From Sinotaia quadrata (taxonomy: Eukaryota > Mollusca > Gastropoda > Architaenioglossa > Viviparidae), in NCBI GenBank assembly GCA_028829895.1, contig CM054178.1, positions 100,306,058-100,370,057 on the forward strand: a stretch of DNA of 64,000 nucleotides. The letters run 5' to 3'. Below are positions 58,164 through 64,000 of this stretch, piece by piece (the stretch's first letter is position 1; each line of letters opens with the position of its first letter). Under the pieces are notes generated by a model. It was not told the DNA's origin, ran no database searches, and was given only the letters and a program-made list of their open reading frames with translations. The position numbers and the translations under genes are program-made.

Positions 58164-58350
58164 GCCTTTTCTAACCTTTTTTTTCTAACCTTAAAATAAT
58201 TTTCAGGGATCCCCTGCATACAAAATATTCTATCTGCAGCTTCCGGTACATTAGCACGATCAGTTTTGGTAGATATAAACAACCCAATAATCATTATCAA
58301 TGTTCTTTTTAGTAGAGAATTTTTTTTTTCCTGTGAAGCTCTATTTTTGG
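58164..58350. mobile_element. hAT-like MITE relative (degenerate)
   Basis: 'gccttttctaacctttttt', 'aaccttaaaataattttcag' and 'ggatcccctgcata' line up with 22805-22873 of the 144-bp MITE. The right half is poorly conserved. Confidence 0.4.
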
Positions 58351-58354
58351 CCAC

Positions 58355-59225
58355 TTATTCACTTTTTGTTTGGTTCCCCCCCCCCCCCTGCAAATTATAT
58401 CAACTATAATGCAAATCAGCATGGTAGGGAGAGGAAACTTTAGCTTTTCCTGTTAAAAAATATACTACTTGATATTTTTCACTTTACCCAAGTAGGCCTA
58501 AAGGTCTTCTCACAAAATTCTACTCTACAAGGTGCTAACATGGTATATTATGTATTATATTTCATGACTATATGCAAAGGTATTTTTTCACTATTTAAAA
58601 CTAAAAGTTGCTTTTCAGAACAACCTTTCATTGAGAAAGAAATACACATCAGTATGTTTAGCTTCCCTTCTTGAAATTAATATATTTCTTTCTCTTTCAT
58701 AAATTATTTTTAAAATTATAAGGCAAACAATAAATTTCTGTTAAATAACTGGCTTAAACCAAAACGGGATTTATTTTTTCTAAAGGTAGGCTCGGTAGAT
58801 TAAATTTAAATAAAGGTTTTAAACTGATGTTAATTAATGCTATTTACAACATACAATTTATTGATACTGTTGAATAGTAAATCTATTAAAAGCCATAAGC
58901 CAAAGCAATGTGAGTAAAAATTTAGCCTAAGACAATTTTATACAAGACTTTGAGAAAACGGCAGCTACAAAATTATTATAAACCTGTGCTGGTAATTTGA
59001 GAGGCTGACGTCATCAGCCATCTGTCCACCCGTCTACATAATATAGCATTCATCAATTAATATCATTGGCCACCCCTATCTTGCATCCAAAACTATGAAT
59101 GATCTCAACCAAATGAAAGACCTTTAACAATAATACTAACCGTGGCGTGTCTGTCCACCTTCTCAAGCTTTTATTAAGCAATTATGAAACATAATTATTT
59201 TACTTCATAATAATAATTCATATAT
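58355..59225. other. A+T-rich DNA, no gene recognised
   Basis: Includes a C run at 58377-58388. Confidence 0.5.
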
Positions 59226-59227
59226 AA

Positions 59228-59370
59228 TTGTAATGATTTAAAATAGTAATAAAAGTTGTGATTTTGGTACTTCAAATTCTTGCATAAACGTTAATAATTC
59301 AAAAATAATTGCACTGATTTATAGTAATAAAAGTTGTGATTTTGGTACTTCAAATTCTTGCATAAACAGT
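59228..59370. repeat. 78-bp tandem duplication
   Basis: 'agtaataaaagttgtgattt' at 59245 and 59323, each followed by 'tggtacttcaaattcttgca' and 'taaac'. The copies are identical over about 45 bp. Confidence 0.93.
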
Positions 59371-60020
59371 GTTTCCAGCTCAAAGCCCTGACACTTTAAT
59401 TAAACTTAGATTGCTCCTTATGCAATTCCTAATCCAGCCTGTTGCTCATTCCAGCTGTTTAAGTTTAAACAAAACCTTAGCATCTGGTTGAGTGGACCCA
59501 CGTCCCTTGGTCAGCTTACACTTGAGACCAGATGTGTGATGTGTCAACCAAGTAAACAAAATATAGGAACATCTGCTAAAACACATAAATAGGTGTGTTA
59601 GGGAACGCCAAAATTAGATTGCCTTTGGACCCATACCGAGCATCTCGTATTGGAATCTCCTATAGTCATTTTCCAAGACAAAGTAATTATAAATCTGTTG
59701 ACCTTTTGTGGGATTTTCCCTAGATGTTGTAATTCAAGATTCACGCCAGCAGAGGTTACTGGTTGTAGCTTCTCTAGTCTATTACTGGTAAAATTAATAT
59801 CCTTTTATTCCACAGTTTGTTTATATATTTATTGTTTATATTAGTAATTATTAATTATGGTCTGAATGAGAGAGTGTGTAAGAGTGCTGTCCTGCTTTTT
59901 TTCACCTCTCTGGCTGATTGAGTGCAAGTGACACTGTTCAGTTGCTCAATCATAATGCATTAAAAGAGGAACATTATTGTTTTATCTCCAGCCTGACAAA
60001 CTGGTACGGGTTAACTGACC

Positions 60021-60188
60021 ATGCCTAAGAAAAGTCTGCTCACTCATCCATCATTCTTAAATTATGTTGACCCAGAGGAAAGAAAAGACCATCTCAAGCA
60101 CTGCATCTACTTGCTGTTGTTGTGTCTGCATCAGATATCAAGCCATGTAATCATTCAAATCCAGGAGACATCACCAATCCTTATCATT
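60021..60188 (+). CDS. Short reading frame of unknown status before the 48-bp array
   Basis: An ATG at 60021 opens a frame of ordinary amino-acid composition (begins MPKKSLLTHPSFLNYVD, includes DPEERKDHLKHC) that then runs into the minisatellite and stops at 60237. It is one of the few short frames here that does not look like repeat translation. No family was recognised and no splice partners were seen. It could equally be chance. Confidence 0.15.
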
Positions 60189-60577
60189 TTGCCATACTTA
60201 TCACCTTGCCATACTTTGTGCACTAGAACTCTACACTAATTTGTCTTATCACCTTGCCATACTTTGTGCACTAGAACTCTACACTAATTTGTCTTATCAC
60301 CTTGCCATACTTTGTGCACTAGAACTCTACACTAATTTGTCTTATCACCTTACCATACTTTGTGCACTAGAACTCTACACTAATTTGTCTTATCACCTTG
60401 TCATACTTTGTGCACTAGAACTCTACACTAATTTGTCTTATCACCTTGCCATACTTTGTGCACTAGAACTCTACACTAATTTGTCTTATCACCTTACCAT
60501 ACTTTGTGCACTAGAACTCTACACTAATTTGTCTTATCACCTTGTCATACTTTGTGCACTAGAACTCTACACTAATT
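60189..60577. repeat. 48-bp minisatellite with a three-unit higher-order period
   Basis: Eight units of 'cttatcaccttgccatactt' plus 'tgtgcactagaactctacac' plus 'taatttgt'. The diagnostic triplet after 'cacctt' runs gcc, gcc, gcc, acc, gtc, gcc, acc, gtc, so a 144-bp block (gcc-acc-gtc) is duplicated. The frame open through it (16-residue repeat) is explained by the period. Confidence 0.96.
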
Positions 60578-60579
60578 GT

Positions 60580-61070
60580 GATGACAAAATAGAGACGCAT
60601 TTTATTGAAATCAGAATATTTACTCCATCGTTTTCCATTTTTATTTAACTTATTTTTATCAGATTTCTTTAAAATCATCAATTTTGACCCTCTCTCTCTC
60701 TCTCTCTAAATCGTTCGTTTATGTCACACATGCATTAGCTATAGGGGCTGCATTCACCGTGGAGGTCGTGGGAGGGGGGCTTAGAGCTAGTTATTAATTA
60801 TTACGTGTTCACCACTAAGATTAGACTGATCAAGACATGTCATCTTCATTGTGCATCCATGTATATGTTTATTATTTGTGCGCGCATGTGACTGAGAAAC
60901 GGGTTAGTTTCCAGTAAGCAGGCAAGGGAGTAATTAACCAACACTTTAATTTTCTCGTCTTTCTTCCTGCACTCACTCATAACTATACGCCACAACTAAC
61001 GAGGCTGCTTGATCACTGCCCCCCATTCCATACTTTGAGGACTAGCCATTTGCATTGCACGAATATTTTT
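60580..61070. other. No gene recognised
   Basis: A short CT run lies at 60690-60708. Otherwise mixed sequence. Confidence 0.5.
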
Positions 61071-61084
61071 TTTAAAGAAACGAT

Positions 61085-61165
61085 GTTTTTTCCAATCATG
61101 ATCTCTCAGGGAACCCCTAGTGACCTCTCATGAAACTAGGGTTTTGCAGAACCCCGGTTCAGAAA
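61085..61165. mobile_element. hAT-like MITE fragment
   Basis: 'tctctcagggaacccctagt' and 'cagaaccccggttcagaaat' resemble the G+C-rich interior and right end of the 22.8-kb MITE. The left end is missing or eroded. Confidence 0.45.
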
Positions 61166-61169
61166 TCTT

Positions 61170-62390
61170 GTTATAGAATGTAATGTGCTCATCTCACTTC
61201 TCTCTTTCGCTACATCACATTCTAAGTGTTCAGTGCCACATCACGTGATCAGTACCTGGTCCACACATGAACAACAGACGCTAGGATTCAAGAAAGGTAA
61301 CCGAAACAAGATACCTTTTCATTAAGGGACTGACGGTATTGCACACCTAGGTCCGATTTCGCTGTTTGGTGAAAACAACTAAATGGGTGATCTTTAACCG
61401 CTTCTCAAGGTAGTGGGCTAAGCATCTAGTCCGGCAGTTGGGATCAATCAGTGAGATCCAGTGCATTACAAGCCGTGAATGACACAAATCCCATGGCAGT
61501 GACAGGTCGGGAAGGGCTGCTTGAGCAAAACTTCACTGACACTCAAACCGGCTTCCTCCCTATCTATAACACTATTTTCCCCCTCTATAATACTCTTTTC
61601 CCCTGAGCTTTTGCGCCCATCTGCAAAATCAGAGACAATTAAAAGTGGACCTGTGAAATCTACATCAAACAGCAACTATACCTTTCTGCGGCTCTTCTTC
61701 TTGACCGATTCGGCCCAAGTAGAAGCAGTTAGCGATGAGTCATAAACAACCTTACCGTTAGATCAAAGACGACATTGGCAACGCGTACGCTAGTTATTCC
61801 ATAGTCTTGCAGAATTCGGCTCGTGGCTTCCAGCAACGTGACATGTTAATCATTCTACCGGTAGATAATGCAAGAGTGCACACACGTTATGTGTAAAATT
61901 ATCCAGGTATCTGGCGACGTGACGTGTACACTTGCTTTTACCGCCAGATAAAACTCGACTGTTCCTGAGCAGTTAGTTATTTTTGCAGGATTTGACCCTA
62001 GTAGAGTCTGACTGTTGCTATCATTTCGGCTATGAGAGGTAATTCTGAAGTACGAATGCGAGACACACACACCCGACCCCCACCCTTTCACCGGTAATCC
62101 GATAGACAACAGCGGATTTAAGCACAGCGGGTAAACTGTCAGCTAAGAGTTCTTCAATTCATCTGCAGAACAACTTTTTTGTATCGTGCGCTTTAAGTTT
62201 GGGGTGATGTGGGGGGTGTTTGGGGGATGAGTTTTCTTGCTTTTTAGGTCCATTGGCAGGGATTAAAACGTAACATAAATTATATGACTAAGACCACAGA
62301 AGTGACGCATTTGGGGCACAGTATGTGTGGTATTGACACCAAGACCAGTCCAGGACTACTATTGGTCGTGATTGTATTGATAGTTGTCCT
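61170..62390. other. No gene recognised
   Basis: Mixed, less A+T-rich sequence with short frames on both strands and no recognisable domain. Confidence 0.45.
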
Positions 62391-62394
62391 AGGG

Positions 62395-62812
62395 TTTAAA
62401 ATTAAATTTAGTCTATATCATCTAGGACAGTTGAGGTAGAATTTAATAATTAAATTTAGTCTATTTCTTCCTGGATAGTTAAATATGATTTAATAATTAT
62501 ATTTATTCCATTTTATCTAGGAAGATAGAGCTAGGATATAATAATTAAATTTAGTCCATTTCTTCCAGGATAGTTGAACTAGGATTTAATAATTAAATTT
62601 AGTCCATTTCTTCCAGGATAACTGGACTAGGATTTAATAATTAAAATTAGCCCATTTATTCTAGGATAGTTGAGAAAGGATTCAATAATTAAATGTAGTA
62701 CATTTCTTTCAGAATAAATGGACTAGTATTTAATAATTAAATATAAATATAGTCCATTTCTTCCAGGATAACTGTACTAGTATTTAATAATTAAATATAG
62801 CACAGCAGATCC
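62395..62812. repeat. ~49-bp minisatellite, about eight units
   Basis: Units of 'tttaataattaaatttagtc' plus 'catttcttccaggatagttg' with indels. Some units carry an extra 'aaatat'. Confidence 0.92.
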
Positions 62813-62960
62813 TTCTGAGGATAAATGATAACTATTAGTTACACTTTCCTAGTAGTCTTCAGTAACAAGAACAGCTAGTTGGAGGTTTTGCACTTAACGT
62901 CTCATATTATTTGATGGGCGGGAGACTAATGCTAGCTACATAATAGCAAAGCCCAAAGTA

Positions 62961-62983
62961 GTAGTAGTAGTAGTAGTATTCAG
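62961..62983 (-). repeat. (ACT)n 3' tail of the second LINE
   Basis: Seven repeats, read as (ACT)n on the minus strand, lie directly after the decayed C-terminal coding end of the LINE at 62985-64000. This is where a short-repeat tail of a non-LTR element is expected. Confidence 0.7.
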
Positions 62984-63236
62984 CCTCATTCCAGGATTTT
63001 TGTTTGACTGTCGGTTTTGATCCAAGATCTCGGAATCTTACGAAGATTCTGGGAGATTCAAGGTTTTACAGAGGATGTGGGCACTTCCGAGGAACGCTGC
63101 TTTGACAGTAGAGGAGCGAGTCTATGGTTTCCAGGGAGTTTATTCAGATAGCCTTTCAATTCAGATGTTATGTTCCCCAAGGTTCCTATCGCTATAGGTA
63201 CCACTTCTGCTTTTGCATTCCACAGTCTCTGAATTT

Positions 63237-63569
63237 CTAATCTGAGGTTTTGTATTTTTCTATGTTTTCTCTTTCTTTTGTTTTTATATTTCTATCACTT
63301 GGAACAATGACATCAATACTTGGTGCTGTTCTGTTAGGCTTATTGAGAACTACAATGTCTGGTCTTCGTGCAAGAATCACCCGATCTGTTCTTTTCTCGA
63401 AGTCCCACAGTATTTTGACTTCTTCTGTTTCGGTGACTGCTTCTGGTTGACGCATCCATGCTCTTCCTTGGGTTTTTATGTCATAGTTCTCACACAGATT
63501 TCTAATGTATGTGTTTTGCCACTTCATTGTGTCTTTTTGGTGTATTATGTTCCAGCCAGAACCTGACAT
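63237..63569 (-). pseudogene. C-terminal LINE fragment with the RPDIVV block
   Basis: The longest open piece of the second LINE, about 110 codons. It contains MKWQNTYIRNLCENYDI, KILWDFEKRTDRVI, RRPDIVVLNK and IDVIVPSDRN. It belongs to the same element as the tail at 62961. The upstream zinc-knuckle lies in another frame. Confidence 0.78.
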
Positions 63570-64000
63570 CCAGATAGAATGTGCTCTGTTGTCTCATCCA
63601 TGGATTTGCAGAGTCTACATTTGGAATCCTTTGGGATTTTCATGATTTTCGTTTTGTGTTATTTGGTGTTCAGTGCTTGATCTTGTGCAGCTGTTATGTG
63701 TGCTTCTGTTTCTGCTTTCAATCCTGCCTCTCTCAGCCATTTTTACATTGATTGCTTTGTTGATATTTCGTCAGCTTGTCGTACATACTGGCCATGCAGA
63801 GGATTTTTGGCTCCAGGTATGTGCTAGTGTTTGCTTTGTTGTTTTATTCCATGTTTCTTTGTCTGTTTCTGGGGGTTGGAATAGTCCACCCATCTTTACT
63901 GCTTCTATCAGTGGATTATCTTTGTTGTTATTCCAGATGTAGTCCACAAGACCAAGGACCTCTCCTTCAATGACATGTTTGATTTTCTTGAGACCTAGGC

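Larger units (their letters stand above)
62961..64000 (-). mobile_element. Non-LTR retrotransposon 3' end, running off the window
   Basis: On the minus strand a zinc-knuckle-like CRLCKSMDETTEHILSGC lies at about 63570-63630. It is followed, after a frameshift, by KILWDFEKRTDRVILARRPD and the block DIVVLNK..IDVIVPSD, then IEKYK, LRLEIQRLWNAKAEVVPIAI and a C-terminus with stops. This order of CCHC motif, RPD(I/L)VV block and ALGS-like C-terminus is known from C-terminal regions of animal non-LTR elements. The RPD..D pattern resembles, but does not prove, a restriction-like endonuclease fold. Multiple frameshifts show it is inactive. The RT domain would lie beyond 64000. Confidence 0.78.

Noticed and set aside
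60241..60648. 135-codon repeat protein
   Set aside because: A 48-bp minisatellite without stop codons; the third-position pattern is not enriched for synonymous change.

Overview
This window looks like intergenic or intronic DNA from an animal genome, most plausibly a lophotrochozoan such as a gastropod mollusc. The basis is the A+T-rich sequence, the very dense minisatellites and GATA/CA/CT microsatellites, the animal-type RTE-like non-LTR retrotransposon remains, and several hAT-type DNA transposons. The taxon is inference; nothing here names the species. I found no host protein-coding gene, tRNA gene, rRNA gene, operon or CRISPR array that I would defend.

Layout. 1-5.5 kb: five minisatellite families and GT/CA/GATA tracts. 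5.75-7.6 kb: a degenerate Thr/Lys-rich coding sequence with TQT motifs (copy 1). 8.9-12.5 kb: a 40-bp satellite split by a decayed minus-strand RTE-like LINE (9.3-11.7 kb). 13.4-21 kb: more unrelated minisatellites between A+T-rich stretches. 21.5-23 kb: a tRNA-derived SINE fragment, a 36-bp satellite, a 166-bp hAT MITE inside it and a second hAT-like MITE beside it. 28.57-29.79 kb: a 1,217-bp non-autonomous hAT element with near-perfect terminal repeats and a perfect 8-bp target duplication. It carries a second, frameshifted copy of the TQT-rich sequence seen at 5.9 kb. 30.4-36.6 kb: minisatellites with 39-, 41- and 42-bp periods, a long CA tract and higher-order repeats. 38.9-48.4 kb: an LTR-like dispersed family and a minisatellite apparently interrupted by one copy. 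44.8 and 52.2 kb: an inverted pair of another dispersed repeat. 55.6-56.5 kb: a 401-bp hAT MITE next to a GATA block of about 300 bp. 60.2 kb: a 48-bp array with higher-order structure. 62.4 kb: a tandem array of about 49 bp. 62.96-64.0 kb: the 3' end of a second LINE on the minus strand, with an (ACT)n tail, running off the window.

How it works together. The recognisable coding material belongs to mobile elements and is broken. The best candidate for something not routinely described is the hAT element at 28.6 kb: a complete DNA-transposon frame carrying a multi-TQT (possible dynein light chain LC8-binding) coding module that also exists at 5.9 kb without that frame. The other strong theme is local duplication: more than 25 apparently unrelated tandem families lie in 64 kb, several with higher-order structure, with transposons landing inside the arrays.
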